A program made the position numbers and the translations under genes. From contig CATKHK010000012.1 of NCBI GenBank assembly GCA_949751835.1, forward strand, positions 496,001 to 560,000: a DNA stretch of 64,000 nucleotides, given 5' to 3'. A model generated the notes under the pieces. It saw only the letters and a list, made by a program, of their open reading frames with translations, was not told the origin of the DNA and searched no databases. This document shows positions 1-10,622 of the stretch, in pieces. How positions within the stretch are numbered: position 1 is the first letter of the stretch; each line of letters opens with the position of its first letter. This stretch comes from Blepharisma japonicum (lineage: Eukaryota > Ciliophora > Heterotrichea > Heterotrichida > Blepharismidae).

Positions 1-289
1 AAAATTCGAAAGATACATAAGACCAACTGGTATGAGATTTACCAAAGCTCACGTCACACATCCAGAACTCAATACAACATTCTACCTCGACATAATTGGT
101 GTTAAGAAAAACCCTCAATCTAGCTTATACACAAGCTTAGGAGTCATCACAAAAGGAGCAGTTATCGAAGTCAACGTCGCAGACTTAGGACTTGTGACAC
201 AAGGTGGAAAAGTTGTATGGGGAAAATACGCCCAGGTTACAAATAACCCAGAAAATGATGGATGCATTAATGCGGTATTATTAGTCTAA
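1..289 (+). CDS. NSA2: Ribosome biogenesis protein NSA2, C-terminal part (5' end outside window)
   Basis: The frame is open from base 2 and ends at a TAA. The visible residues match the C-terminus of NSA2 (TINP1), a nucleolar factor of the eS8-like fold needed to mature the 60S ribosomal subunit. Seen: the segment [11 protein letters not shown] at the window edge, [20 protein letters not shown], and the ending [20 protein letters not shown], which is nearly invariant in eukaryotic NSA2. An internal ATG at base 32 is not the start, because family-conserved sequence lies upstream of it. About 95 residues of a roughly 260-residue family are present. The gene meets the next one tail-to-tail with only 21 nt between stops. 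Identification is from recognised family sequence and is firm. Confidence 0.95.
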   Translation, partial: KFERYIRPTGMRFTKAHVTHPELNTTFYLDIIGVKKNPQSSLYTSLGVITKGAVIEVNVADLGLVTQGGKVVWGKYAQVTNNPENDGCINAVLLV

Positions 290-310
290 GAATTTTTAGT
301 TAAGCTGAAT

Positions 311-2671
311 CTAAAGATCTGACTTGTAGTCTTTTTCGTTTTGTTTTGGAGCTTTGTTTGGCTTTTTGTGGGAATCTTCAGTGTGTGAAAAATCGTAAAT
401 CCCTTTTGGTTTTTGTAAGCTCAAACTTATGAGTTTTTCTAGCTGTTTTTCGATTTTTTCAAGCTTTTCTTTAACTTCAGCAACTTTAAAGGCAGGGGGT
501 TCCCATAGGTTTTTGGATTTTTGCACTTTAATTTTTTCATTAAGCCAAGCTTTGGTGTTCTCTATCATATCCCAACAAGTTTTAAACTCATCTTCTGAGA
601 TCCATAAATTTGTGACTTTGACTGTGATCATTTTTTCTTCATTTTTGTCAATTTCTCCAAAGGCTTTTTCAATGATTTCTTTTCTATTAATATACTCAGA
701 TTCTCGCTCCAAAGCTTCAGATATTTCTTGATGCAAGTTGTGGGAGTAGTGGAAAATTTCAGTGGAATTTTCTTTGGCGTAATTTTTATCTTCCATTCAT
801 TCATGTGCTTTTGTTAATAGTCCTAAAAATTTTTCTCTTTCTTCTTGTGTTGTTACGTTAATAAATGCTTGGTCATTTAGTTTTTCTTTATAGAGATATA
901 GTGTGCTTTCTAGCTCACTTTTAGCTTTGATAAGGTCTGTGACTTCTTTTTCTCTTTGTCTGAACATTTCTAAATGAGAAATCATCAGATTTACATCAGC
1001 TAGTTTCAGTATTTTTGGAAGCTCTAGCTCAATTTCTGTTTGATTAAGCTTGATACTCTTTTTTTCAACCAAAACTTGTCCATCACTGGTAGTTTTCTTA
1101 TTTTCACCATCAAATTGTGCATAGCTTTCGTATAAAAATGGTAACCCATTTAGATCAACGACAAAGCCAAATAGTAATGCTATTTCTTTTCCAACTGCTT
1201 TGGCAACATCAGCTACATCTATATGATAGCTTGTAACTTCAACTACTTTATTTGAATAATGAGCTTCAAGAACCACCCTGACATCTTCACTCTGTATAAA
1301 TGCAAGCTTCTCCATCGACCCCAAAATCGTTTTTTTGCTAAAAATTTTTTTTTCCATATAAAATTCTTTGTCTACTTCTGAATAAAATTTCGCGAACACA
1401 TCAAAAGGAATTAAATCAGAAAATCTAATAGGTTTGACTTGCATAGTTGACGTATAATTTGCAGCAAAAATAGCAGCACCATGTGCGATCGCTTCATCAG
1501 GGTTTAAATTATACTTAAGTTCTACTTTAAGATTTTTCTTCAAAATTTCTTGAATATTAGGAATTCTGCTAGCCCCGCCTATCATTTCAAAGCTATCAAT
1601 TTCTTCTATCTGTAGCCCTGCGTCATTTAGAGCTTTTTTAACAGGCTCAATAAATCTTTCTTGATAAGGCTCTAAAATTTTGTCAATAGCGTCTCTATTT
1701 ACTGTCCCTTTCAATGTTTTTCCATCAATTAAACTTTCTACTACTAGTGATGCAGTCATCCCTGAGCTTAATTTCTTTTTGGCTTCTCTAGCTTGCTGAT
1801 ATAGCTTAAGCATTGCTTTTTCTGAATTTCTTACCTTGACACCGCTTTCTTTTTCATATTCGTCTGCTAATGATTCTGTAATAAATCCATCAATTAAATT
1901 TCCACCTAAAAATCTGTCAGCTGAATGTGATAGAATTTCGACGGTTTCTATAGGCTTATTGTCTTTTTTTGAAAAAAAATATCTAGCGATTGATATTTGG
2001 AGATAGGAAGCGCCAAGATTGTAAAATAGCACATGATAAGGTTTTTCATCATTTCTATCAATAGCGTAGTAGAGCGAAGCTGCAGTATTTTCATTGATAA
2101 CAGAAAGCACGTTGAGCCCAGCTGCATATGCTGCGTATATCATAGAAAGTCTTTGATTTCGTGTCCAGAAGCTAGGGACTGTGATCGTGCAATCTCTTAT
2201 AGTGCTTTCTGCAAAGCTTTCAGAGATCTTTTTTATATATTCAAAAATCATTACAATTGGCTCTTCACTGTAGAGTGTAAAATCATTGATGCGATAGTTT
2301 ACACCTTTCCTAGAGTCGTCTTCGAAAAGATCTAGATGTTGATATGAGGATAAAAAATACTCAAGAGTTTGCGTATTGTTAAAAGGAACTGCAAAGAGCA
2401 ATTTAGGATAAACTATGGTGCTGTTTGGCTTCTTTAGCTGCTCTTTTATGGCATTTTCACCAAAAACTCGGCCTGATTCTGTAAATGCGATTGCAGATGG
2501 AATAAATCTTTTAGAGAGCTCGTTTTCCACGATGGAAAATTTTTTGCCTGACTTAATGAGGGAAACCTAGGTAGATTTTACTTTGAAGCTTTCAGAGCCG
2601 AAGTCAATCCCAATGACGCCGCCTGATGCCAAAGAGGCAAATAGGCATAAAATAAGACCTACAATTTTCAT
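311..2671 (-). CDS. HYOU1: ER-lumenal Hsp70 family chaperone, GRP170/HYOU1 (Lhs1) type
   Basis: 781 residues from complement(join(311..2566,2582..2671)). Exon 1 encodes a hydrophobic signal peptide (start MKIVGLILCLFAS) followed by GVIGIDFGSES, the first ATP-binding strand of Hsp70. A 15-nt intron (2567-2581, GTAAAATCTACCTAG) then joins to VSLIKSGKKFSIVENE. The ATPase part continues with TVPSFWTRNQR and NENTAASLYYAIDR, then IGGASRIPNIQE near residue 340, followed by a substrate-binding part and a long charged helical C-terminus. One in-frame TGA near residue 620 (AHE-W-MED) is read as Trp. The protein ends KSDL, an ER-retrieval tetrapeptide variant. The signal peptide plus KSDL place it in the ER lumen as a large Hsp110/GRP170-like chaperone or exchange factor; the exact subclass is inferred. 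Confidence 0.88.
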
Positions 2672-2819
2672 AATAAATAAAATGAAAATTGGTTTATTTA
2701 TAAATTGGTTTCTGAATAATATTGTAGTGATAAAGTGTATTACAATTTCACTTCTTTTAAATAGTAAAGCTCTTATAAAATTCTCAAATAAATCTGTTAT
2801 AGAAATCGTAAACTAAATT

Positions 2820-3518
2820 TTATCTAAGGCTATAAGGAAACTCTTCTTGAGCAACGTATTCTCTTGTAACAGAATCAGGGGTAACTACCAGCAATCTTTC
2901 GCATCCTCCAGATCCTCCATCTCTAGCCATTGCCAATGCAAGTCCTCTCTTAACAAAATCTTTGCATTCTTCTTGAGTCATATCTGGTCTATAGTTTGCA
3001 TCAACATATCCATAAATATAAGTGCTTCCACTCCCCATCAATGCATAAGATTGATTAACCAAAGTTCCTCCTATGGATGCTTCAAAGAGCTGGCAGCCAT
3101 TCACCGGATCCCAGCCTCCCACTATAAAAGCCCCTTCAATAAAGGCTTTATTCTGATATAAAAGTTCTTGCAATAGTCTAGCAGCAGTCAAGACAAGTGG
3201 AAGCTTCCCTTCATTCAATGCATGCTGAGACAGATAATATCTTACATATCTTGCCAAAGCTTGAGTATGAGATGAAACTCCAGTACGCAAACAGAAGATT
3301 TTTTCATGGAGGCACTCAATTTTGTCAGAAATTCTTGACGCTACATAGACACCCATTGTTGTTCTCGTATCAGCACCAAACACGATCCCTCCATTATAAA
3401 CAGCAGCCATAACTGAAGTTCCCATCCTTTCTTGGCCCATTCCATTGACGTCGTGATTTAGAAATATCCCAGCCTTGCTCAGATCTGAAGCAGCCTGTTC
3501 TGTTGCAAAGTTTTCCAT
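2820..3518 (-). CDS. PSMB6: 20S proteasome subunit beta1 (PSMB6-like, caspase-like catalytic subunit)
   Basis: 232 residues, no intron. A 33-residue propeptide ends in Gly33, followed by Thr34 (RMGTSVMAAVY), which becomes the catalytic Thr1 after self-cleavage. Counting from it, Asp17 (GADTRTT), Arg19 and Lys33 (ISDKI) all fall at the expected catalytic positions. GSGSTYIYGYVDANYR and ALAMARDGGSGG are strongly beta1-like, as in PSMB6/Pre3. It hydrolyses after acidic residues in the 26S proteasome. The gene sits between the ER chaperone and an AGC kinase, with 19 nt to the stop of the latter. Nothing is missing and the length is normal. Confidence 0.95.
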   Translation of the reverse strand: MENFATEQAASDLSKAGIFLNHDVNGMGQERMGTSVMAAVYNGGIVFGADTRTTMGVYVASRISDKIECLHEKIFCLRTGVSSHTQALARYVRYYLSQHALNEGKLPLVLTAARLLQELLYQNKAFIEGAFIVGGWDPVNGCQLFEASIGGTLVNQSYALMGSGSTYIYGYVDANYRPDMTQEECKDFVKRGLALAMARDGGSGGCERLLVVTPDSVTREYVAQEEFPYSLR

Positions 3519-3537
3519 TTTATAAATATTTAATTAA

Positions 3538-4638
3538 TTATTCTTCAGTGCTTAAAATATCATCGTGCCCTATGTAGGTAAAATCTGGGTATGGATTTAT
3601 AAGCCCATCTTGAGATACTGTGGAATCACAAGATTCTACTATCGGCTCTGTCGTAAACTGTGGATCAAAATTCCTCAAATCTGTGCTGCTTGAAATTCTA
3701 GGCTTAAATGGAGGCTCTACTCGTTTCTTTGATAATGCTTCCCAGTCAAGCCCATTAAAAAACGGATGTTTTTTGATTTCTGCCATATCAGAAAGCCTTT
3801 TTTCTGGGACAATTTGTAATAGCTTCGTTAAAAAATCGCTGAGCTCGCTTGAAAAGTTTGGCTTCATTTCGACAGGCTTATTTAGCACATTTTTATACAT
3901 TTCGTTGCGGTTTTTGGAATAAAAAGGTGGAGCTCCTGAGATCATTTCATATAAAACAGCACCTAAGCTTCAGAAATCAACCTTTTTGTCGTGGCCTTGG
4001 TTTTTGAGGATTTCTGGAGCTAGATATTCTGGTGTCCCACAAAATGTGAATGCTTTAGGGTTTGACTCTGAGATTCCAAGCTTACTCAGCCCAAAATCAG
4101 TGATCTTTATGTGGCCATCGTCATCAATTAGTATATTTTCTGGCTTTAAATCTCGATAAATAACTCCAATATTATGCAAATACTCAAATGCCAATAAAAT
4201 TTCTGCTGCATAAAACTTCGCCCTTTCCTCAGTAAATTTTCCACTTTTTTTAAGGTGAAAGAAAAGTTCTCCACCTTTCATAAATTCCATGACCATATAC
4301 AATTTATCCTTTGTTTGAAATGAATATTTCAATTGGACAATAAAAGGGCAATTTGATTTTTGCATTATCCTTTTCTCATTCAATGTATGTGTGCGCTGCT
4401 TGCGAGCTTCTATAGCTTTTTTCTTTAAGATTTTCATTGCGTAGTAGTTTTCTGTGCCTTTTTTTATTACGAGGAGGACTTTCCCGAATGATCCTTTGCC
4501 TAGGACTTTAACGGCTTTAAAGTCGTCAGGGGTTAGCTGCGAGTTTGAAGAATATTGAGTCATTATGCTGCTTGGGTCACCTTTTGCTAATGGTTTTTTT
4601 GAGTGATCTTCTTTATCTGATGAAAAGCAGCATCCCAT
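3538..4638 (-). CDS. AGC-family Ser/Thr protein kinase, probable N-terminal acylation
   Basis: 366 residues, one frame with a TGA=Trp in VDF-W-SLGAVLYEM (kinase subdomain IX). The N-terminus MGCCFSSDKED has a Gly2 and Cys3/Cys4 of the kind used for myristoylation and palmitoylation, suggesting membrane anchoring. Kinase motifs: LGKGSFGKVLLV, YAMKILKKK (ATP Lys), YRDLKPENILID, ITDFGLSK, and TFCGTPEYLAPEIL (activation loop). The AGC tail has YPDFTYIG, a hydrophobic motif with a phospho-acceptor Thr near residue 354, as in S6K/SGK/AKT relatives. There is no PH domain. The closest class is S6K/SGK/AKT-like, and the exact orthologue cannot be settled by eye. Confidence 0.9.
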
Positions 4639-5040
4639 TTAAATGTGTCGAATATATTATATTAAAGCTGTTAACATTTAATGCAGATTACTGAGAAAAT
4701 TAAGTAATTAGCAAAATAGCATATTTAATAATCTAATGATATATCAAAAAAATGATTAGTTAACATACAATCTGTTTTATAATGGCCAATTCTAAGTCAA
4801 TTCATACAGACTGCCTTTGACTTACTACAAGGATTTGCATCGGTGTAAGTAATTAAACTAATAAGAGTGCTAGCATAAAAGCCTGCATCATTGATTAAGA
4901 TGTTGCTATTAGATTAAGTATTAAGTTTTTAGCGTTCTATCTTATTCTAAAGAACGATTTATCTACCTTTTTACTAGATGAAAAATCATATATCGTCATT
5001 TTGATATAATGGAGGGAATCCGAAAATTATGTGTGCTTCA
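4639..5040. other. Intergenic, AT-rich, no gene seen
   Basis: About 400 nt upstream of the AGC kinase start. Both strands are full of TAA/TAG in every frame and no family sequence, tRNA or repeat is recognised. It probably contains the kinase promoter and the 3' flank of the decayed coiled-coil gene that follows. Confidence 0.5.
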
Positions 5041-5044
5041 AGAT

Positions 5045-5787
5045 CTCGAGCTCTAATTCTTCAATGATTTTTAGTATGCTAATCCTGATACCCTTGCAAT
5101 CATTTCTTGAGCATTTCTATCTAATTTTGCAAGGTTCAAAAAATTCTGGAAATTTGTTATATTAAGCTCACCACATATCTTGTTTCTCTAAAGACTTATT
5201 GTTGAATTAAACAATGATGTTAAATATTCTCTTGGTATACTGTTGACTCTTTTCTCTTGTCTCAACTTGCACTTTCTTTTTCTTCTTGCATCAATTTGAG
5301 TTCTTTCTTAAGCTGACAATTGTCTTCTTTAAGAAATTGAGTACTCTTAAGCTTATGTTTTTTAGTTTCTAATATGCTTATTTTTAAATCGAAGTACAAA
5401 TGTAAGACTTTAAGGATTGATTATCACTTTGGATGGCTTGGTTCTAGAGTTTCATGCTTTGATATCGGTTTTGATAGCTTGATTCTGGAGCATATAGTTT
5501 TGATTATCAATTTGGATAACTTCAATTTCAAGCTTCATGTTTTGGCTATCAGTTTGAATGATTTAACTCTCGAACTTTGGGATTCGATAATCAGTTTGGA
5601 TATTTTGGTTCTTGAGATTCAGGTTTTGATTCTCGAGCTTCAGGCCCTGGAAATCGAGTTTTAATTCATTTATTTGTGCACACGATGCAATGTTCAAAGA
5701 TGACAAATCTTCAATTATATCTGATTTTGAAGTGTTTTGACAGCTTCTTTTAGGCTGGTTTGTGATTCTGTTGATTTTCTTCTTCAT
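5045..5787 (-). pseudogene. Decayed coiled-coil protein gene
   Basis: On the minus strand an ATG at 5787 opens MKKKINRITNQPKR and leads into heptad-rich sequence (INELKLDFQGLKLENQNLNL). The frame meets a TAA near 5561. The same coiled-coil style then continues in the same frame (IQTDSQNMKLEIEVIQIDNQ) to a second TAA near 5421. After a frame change it continues again (LETKKHKLKSTQFLKEDNC, then LKLMQEEKESASWDKRKES) until stops near 5235. No 15- or 16-nt GT..AG segment removes these breaks. The short DNA repeat around 'gtttggat...ttgattctcgagcttcag' echoes the heptads. I infer a host coiled-coil gene in decay; an expressed short N-terminal piece cannot be excluded. Confidence 0.45.
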
Positions 5788-5961
5788 TTTCAATGTCTGC
5801 CCTCATTTAGCTAATTTATTTTTTTAATCTCATTTAGCTGTGCCTTTTAAGACTAAATATCTTCTTTAGTATCTGTAAAGCTTCTTTTATAATCCTTAAT
5901 AATTTCCTAAAAGCCTTGACTTCTTAACTTTTTGTGCTACATCTTCCAAAACTTAGTAAAA

Positions 5962-6813
5962 ATGTATATTGGACCATGGCAAGAATATAAGCTTGCCCAA
6001 GTACTCAAGCTAAAAAACGATATCTATGAAGCCCCAGCTAATCAGCCTGCACGGTTAAATAACGAAACCTTATCCATCCACAATCAGAATTTAGTATTAA
6101 CAAATAGTTATAAAGAATCTCGGTCTTCATCACGGAGTTTCTCATCAGATGTCCAAAGACCGTTCCCAAGGTTTAACGTCGACACTTATTACGAACGTTG
6201 AAAAAAAGTTGAATTCTTGCTTGCGAAAAGTGAAACAAGCGAAATTCCGAAAAAACCACCAATTCCTAGTAATATTAACAGAAAAAGAAAGCCACAAAAT
6301 ATCCATAAACAAAGAGTCCAAAACATGAGAATGCTATATGGACTAGACAAAGAAATAAAATTACCTCCTATAAATAACCCAGATTTAAACACTACAACTA
6401 CAACAGATACAAGGAGTAAAGAAAGCAGAGAGAATCCTTTTAGTTTACCACCTATAGAGAATAGATCACCAGAAAAAAACGTGAAAACTATAAAAGAGGA
6501 TTATTTTGGATCAAAAGTTCCTGAATATTTACCAGATATTCACTCACGTATTGAAGAAATAAAAATTCAAGAAAAAAAACCTGTTTATAAAACTGAAATA
6601 ACGCCACCAACAGACGGGATTTCTCAATTCAACTCAGCTCGTCCTCCAATGGACGAGATTTCTCGATTCAGTTCAGTCCATCCTCACATAGGAGTTTCCC
6701 CAGAAATCGAAGACGACCTCAAATCTCAAGTTGATGGCCTTCTTCAATGGGTCGAAGAGCTTCCTGAAGAAGTTTCAACCGGCACTCCATACTCCTCTAC
6801 AATTAAACTGTAA
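5962..6813 (+). CDS. Unrecognised proline-rich, probably disordered protein
   Basis: 283 residues in one frame, with one TGA=Trp (YYER-W-KKVEF). The N-terminus MYIGPWQEYKLAQVLKL is the only segment that looks folded and conserved, predicted as an amphipathic helix. The remainder is low-complexity: Ser/Arg-rich (SRSSSRSFSS), then repeated Pro and Lys/Glu, including KKPPIPSNINRKRKPQ and two related stretches (DGISQFNSARPPMDE and DEISRFSSVHPH). The C-terminus is acidic. The start was chosen at 5962 because the sequence upstream is T-rich and does not resemble coding. It may be a ciliary or cytoskeletal adaptor, but nothing in the sequence proves this, so no function is assigned. Confidence 0.7.
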
Positions 6814-6841
6814 TTTATGATAAACAAGCTATATAATTATT

Positions 6842-7414
6842 TTATTCAGTTTTCAAAGCCTTCTCCACATTAAGACTTTTTAGCATTTCTGCTTGCTCTT
6901 TTGTAATAAATCGACCTTTTACCCTAATTCTAGAATCCGCCACTCTTTTCCTGCACTGATAAGTGACGATTTTTTTAAACGTCCTTTTCTTTCTTTTTTC
7001 CAAATACCTTTGGACCTTGAGTTTCCTTTCTTCAGCCGTGATCAATCCAATTTTCTTCGGTTCCTCTACAAATTGTGTTGGTTTTAGATTTTCTTCCATT
7101 TCAACAGGGAGTTGAAGTGATTCAGTAGGGGGAAAAAAACTCTCCGGATCTTGAAAAGGCATCCAGAATTCAGGATTTGGAGCCATTAGACATGATTCTA
7201 CTGACATTCTTAATATACTTTCATAGAGCCCGAAAAAGTCAGGGAGTGGGTTTCCCTGATTCGGTAATTCTGCGCTAGAAACATTGGCGTTTTCGGCATT
7301 CCCATTGTACGCTTGTGTAAGAAATTGGTTAAATTGGGGAAGACACAATGATGGGTCTTCTCCTGCATGTGTACATAAATTTTGAAAAGAATTTGGCATA
7401 TTTGGACCAGACAT
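6842..7414 (-). CDS. CCT-domain (CONSTANS/CO-like/TOC1) protein
   Basis: 190 residues, no intron. The C-terminal part carries a clear CCT motif: RKLKVQRYLEKRKKRTF, then KIVTYQCRKRVADSRIRVKG and RFITKEQ (about residues 128-172). In plants this basic motif of CONSTANS, TOC1 and relatives binds DNA or NF-Y subunits; CCT proteins also occur in some protists. The N-terminal 125 residues are rich in Asn, Pro and Phe and look disordered. No B-box or receiver domain is present. It is likely a nuclear regulatory protein. It is convergent with the upstream proline-rich gene, 28 nt between stops. Confidence 0.85.
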   Translation of the reverse strand: MSGPNMPNSFQNLCTHAGEDPSLCLPQFNQFLTQAYNGNAENANVSSAELPNQGNPLPDFFGLYESILRMSVESCLMAPNPEFWMPFQDPESFFPPTESLQLPVEMEENLKPTQFVEEPKKIGLITAEERKLKVQRYLEKRKKRTFKKIVTYQCRKRVADSRIRVKGRFITKEQAEMLKSLNVEKALKTE

Positions 7415-7999
7415 TTTCTAATATATTAGATGCAATGGCCATTAACTGAATATTTGGAAGGATCATAACGTGAAAATTTAATTAATATTTTAAAGCTGAA
7501 AAAGCTACTATTGGTGAATATTTTTATTGATTGGAAATATGAAGGGAAGAATAGAATAGGGATTTGATAGACACGTACTTTGTGGGGAAAATAAAAGATA
7601 GCTAAAGACAAGAAGGAAGCGTTTGGAAGCTAAAATTAAGAGGTTTTGAAGATAAGGGATCGTAGGTTTTAATAGGCTTCGAGATTTAAATTATGATGAG
7701 GTGGCCTATTAGTCATCCATTAATCGGCCATTTTATTTGGACTGACTGAAATGAATACCAGCTATGATCAAAATTAAAGTTAATGTGCTAGAAAATTTTA
7801 GATATAAATTTAGACAAATTCTTTGATTTTCTAAGATAATAAGTATTTCTGTACCAAAAAGCCTAAAAATCCTATTTACTTAAAATTTTTTACTACTAAT
7901 TTATCCTCATTTCATTATAAAATATACATCTTATTATTCAAGTTAATTAATTTAATTCACCAGCCCATCATAATTACTCAGCTTCTGCTTTTATTCATT
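7415..7999. other. Intergenic, 585 nt; a possible C/D-box RNA only
   Basis: No coding frame was supported. The stretch holds the upstream region of the CCT gene and the 3' flank of the CFAP97-like gene. A segment at about 7693-7749 has a C-box-like ATGATGA and a D-box-like CTGA about 43 nt apart, but no convincing terminal stem. See findings. Confidence 0.4.
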
Positions 8000-8569
8000 C
8001 TAAGCGCACAAAAATGACGAAGAAAGATGGTTTTTTCTCTTTTTCTCTGACGGAGACCCGCACTCTGAAATCGGATTTGCAGACTTATTTCTTTCTAAAT
8101 GTGGATGAGATCTTATTTCTTTATATTTTCTTGTATCATCATAATCATTCTTTCATCTTTCTAACGAAAAAGTTGATCTAATATTAATCAATCTTCTGGC
8201 AAGCCTTGTGTTTTCTTTTTTAATCCGCCTTTTTTCGCTGTGTCTATAGGGGTTATTTACTTTATCACTTATTAAAGGTAATGGTTTTCTTTCTGGATTA
8301 ATCGGATGATTATCATATCCTGCTTGAATTTCGACCAGCTTACAAGCCAGTTTTATATTTTCGTTCCTGACGTGTTTAACAAAAAACGTTTTGTCCTTGA
8401 CGTTAGGAGTTTTGTTTTTACAAGGAGCTGAATAATGAATATCTGAAACTTTATTATCGATTCGGTTGCTATGTGTTGTTACAATCTCATTCAGCATTTT
8501 TCTGTGTTTCACTAAAGATCGTTCCCAGTTTCTGAGCCGTATTAAATTGCTATCAATATATTCAGCCAT
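8000..8569 (-). CDS. CFAP97/hemingway-like protein
   Basis: 189 residues. The apparent end at 8153 is a TGA=Trp (SLER-W-KNDYDD), and the frame runs on to a TAG at 8000-8002. Two similar segments look like the CFAP97 (KIAA1430/hemingway) signature of a Lys/Arg-rich stretch followed by ENxxLxxRL: VRNENIKLACKLVEIQAGY and IKKENTRLARRLINIRSTF. CFAP97-family proteins are ciliary or axonemal factors, which suits a ciliate. The C-terminus is Ser/Lys-rich and disordered. The assignment rests on a short pattern and is moderate. Confidence 0.6.
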
Positions 8570-8609
8570 AACGATAATAGTTTACAAAAATTTATTAATT
8601 TTTCTTACA

Positions 8610-10622
8610 TTAAACTAAAGCCCAAACTTCTAGCTTCAATATATTAAAGAACTCAAATTTGCTTAAGACATCGTTATTGTATGTGCTGGATACACCGCTT
8701 GAGCCTTTCATAAGATCTCCATATATATAAAACCCAGATTTGCCACTAAATATAAATTACCCTGATCCCATAGAAATTCCTTCATGACTGGAAGACATGA
8801 AATATTCATTTTCCAATGTAGGTAAAAAACATTTGATTTTTTTGGTATTATGAAATGTAAATAAAAAACAGTCCCCATTTCCATAAAATTGATTGGATGG
8901 AGCCCATTTATCTGATGCTAAGCCTCCAAATATTTGCATATGCTGCGTTAAAACGACAATTATTGATGCTCCGACTTTTGATAGATTTCTATAAAATGCT
9001 GATAAAGATGTGCCATGAAGCTTAGGGGAGTATGCTAATTTTCATGAACGGATTTGGTACATCATAGGCAAGTTTAGCACAATTTGTTTTATCATACTTT
9101 CAGATAAAATTGAAGAAGGCTCAGAAAGATCAGGGAGAGAGACAAAAAGAAGTTCTTCTGGCTCATCCTCCTCGATAGGGATGTCTTCAAAACTGGCTTC
9201 AGATTTTCCTTTTGTCGGGGCATTAAGTGAGCTTTTTCTTGGATTGATGTGGATTTTTTCTGAATTAGAGCTCATGAGCGAAATATCAAGGCTTTTTTTA
9301 TGAGGGGTTGACCATGGCATAATTATTTCATCGTGATCAGAGTTGGGGATTTCCAATTCATCTTTGAAGGAATCGGCTGAGATTTGCTTTTGGATTGGCT
9401 CTTCCTCAGTTACGCTGATATCATATTTATATGAAGATGAAATCGGCTGATTTAGAGTAGGCTCTGTTAGGCTTTTCTTGATATCACTGTAAATTTTAGG
9501 AAGCTGTATATCCACATTATTTTTTGCTGATTTATCAGACTTTCCTTTATTAACTGCTTCCTCATTAGAGGTTGTCATTAGTTTTCTATTTTTAGTATCC
9601 TCCTCTGCTTTTTCTCTAGAAAACTTTTCTTCTTCTATTTTACTTAGATGCTTTGGTTTACTGATTTTTATACGATTTCAAACCTTGCTGTCTTCTTCAA
9701 TTTGTTGTATTGAATTATTTATATTATCTTCACAACCTTTTTCTCTCATATTTTTTGCCTCATTTTCTTCTTTATTTTGTTCTTCCTCTGGAGTAAGAAT
9801 TTTATTTGGCTCATTTTCATTGCTTCCCTTATTTGGCTCATTTACTCTAAATTCCTGATTTTCTGGAGACTCTTCATTAATTTCATAATATGGTACAAAA
9901 GTTTGATAATTATCTTCTATATTCTTATGAGCGCTGTGAGCATATGCAGTAACGGAATTAATTATCCTCAGAGCCTTTACTTTAAGTTCTGCATAATTCT
10001 TTTTAATTGGTAAAAGTTGAAAATTAACGCATCATTTAGGAGCATTTTTCTTATGAGTAACTTTGGTTTCTTTTCCTATTTTGGAAAGGAAAAACTGAAT
10101 AAAATGCATTGGAGGCTGATCTTCATCTAATGGAGGAAGCTCGTATTGGATTGCATTGAAAATATCCCAAAAACAAATAAAAGTCTGAGCATGTGAAGCA
10201 AGTATTAATTTTTTGGCTTTATTCTGAACGATTTCACAGTGAAGGTTATCAACTAAAACAGGGTTAAAGGCAAGCCTATTATTAAATACACAAAGCTGAC
10301 CTTTGATTTCTCCTTCAAAAGTGCAGTATAAGACATCGGTTGTAAAAATATTGTCATAATCATTCTGGGGTATTTTTCTTGCTAGATTTGACTCTTTTTT
10401 GATTGTGGGTGAAGGGTTACTTATTTTTATATTATCACAAGAATTTTGCTTGGACTCAGAGCTAAATTCTTTGTGCTTAACTTTTAAAACCATGTCTGGG
10501 TAAATTTCTGAAACATCAGAGAGGCGGTTTATTCGAAGTAGATAATAAACAGACATATCAAATCTCATTGCGATACTAATAAAAGTATCACCAGGCTGGA
10601 CTGTATAGTCATCAAACCCCAT
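8610..10622 (-). CDS. OXR1: OXR1/NCOA7-like protein: LysM, GRAM-like, TLDc
   Basis: 665 residues, complement(join(8610..8745,8761..10622)), with three or more TGA=Trp codons (APK-W-CVNF, SKV-W-NRIK, QIRS-W-KLAY). The N-terminal LysM repeat (YTVQPGDTFISIAMRFDMSV, residues 6-50) is followed by a GRAM-like region (DVLYCTFEGEIKGQLCVFN). After a long acidic, disordered linker comes a TLDc domain (from about residue 490): YSPKLHGTSLSAFYRN, MQIFGGLASDKW, FLFTF, then MGSG. A 15-nt intron (8746-8760, GTAATTTATATTTAG) joins this to GKSGFYIYGDLMKGSS and the ending LKLEVWALV. This is the metazoan OXR1/NCOA7 domain order. Family members protect against oxidative stress and bind the V-ATPase through TLDc, so a role in V-ATPase regulation is inferred. 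Confidence 0.9.

Noticed and set aside
311-2530. Two separate minus-strand genes (a 577-codon and a 161-codon frame)
   Set aside because: The only thing between them is a TGA directly in frame, and the shorter part has the ER-retrieval end expected for the longer. With UGA=Trp they are one chaperone gene.
2847-3161. Plus-strand open frame of 104 codons inside proteasome beta1
   Set aside because: Antisense shadow of a catalytic subunit that has all its active-site residues on the other strand.
5374-5664. Plus-strand open frame of 96 codons, Leu/Ile/Asp-rich
   Set aside because: It is the mirror of the coiled-coil heptads on the minus strand; the repeat DNA keeps both strands open. Minus-strand composition is the protein-like one.
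9777-10013. Hydrophobic plus-strand frame (Ile/Phe/Trp-rich)
   Set aside because: Antisense of the acidic Asn/Glu linker of the OXR1-like gene; such linkers always give apparent hydrophobic antisense frames.
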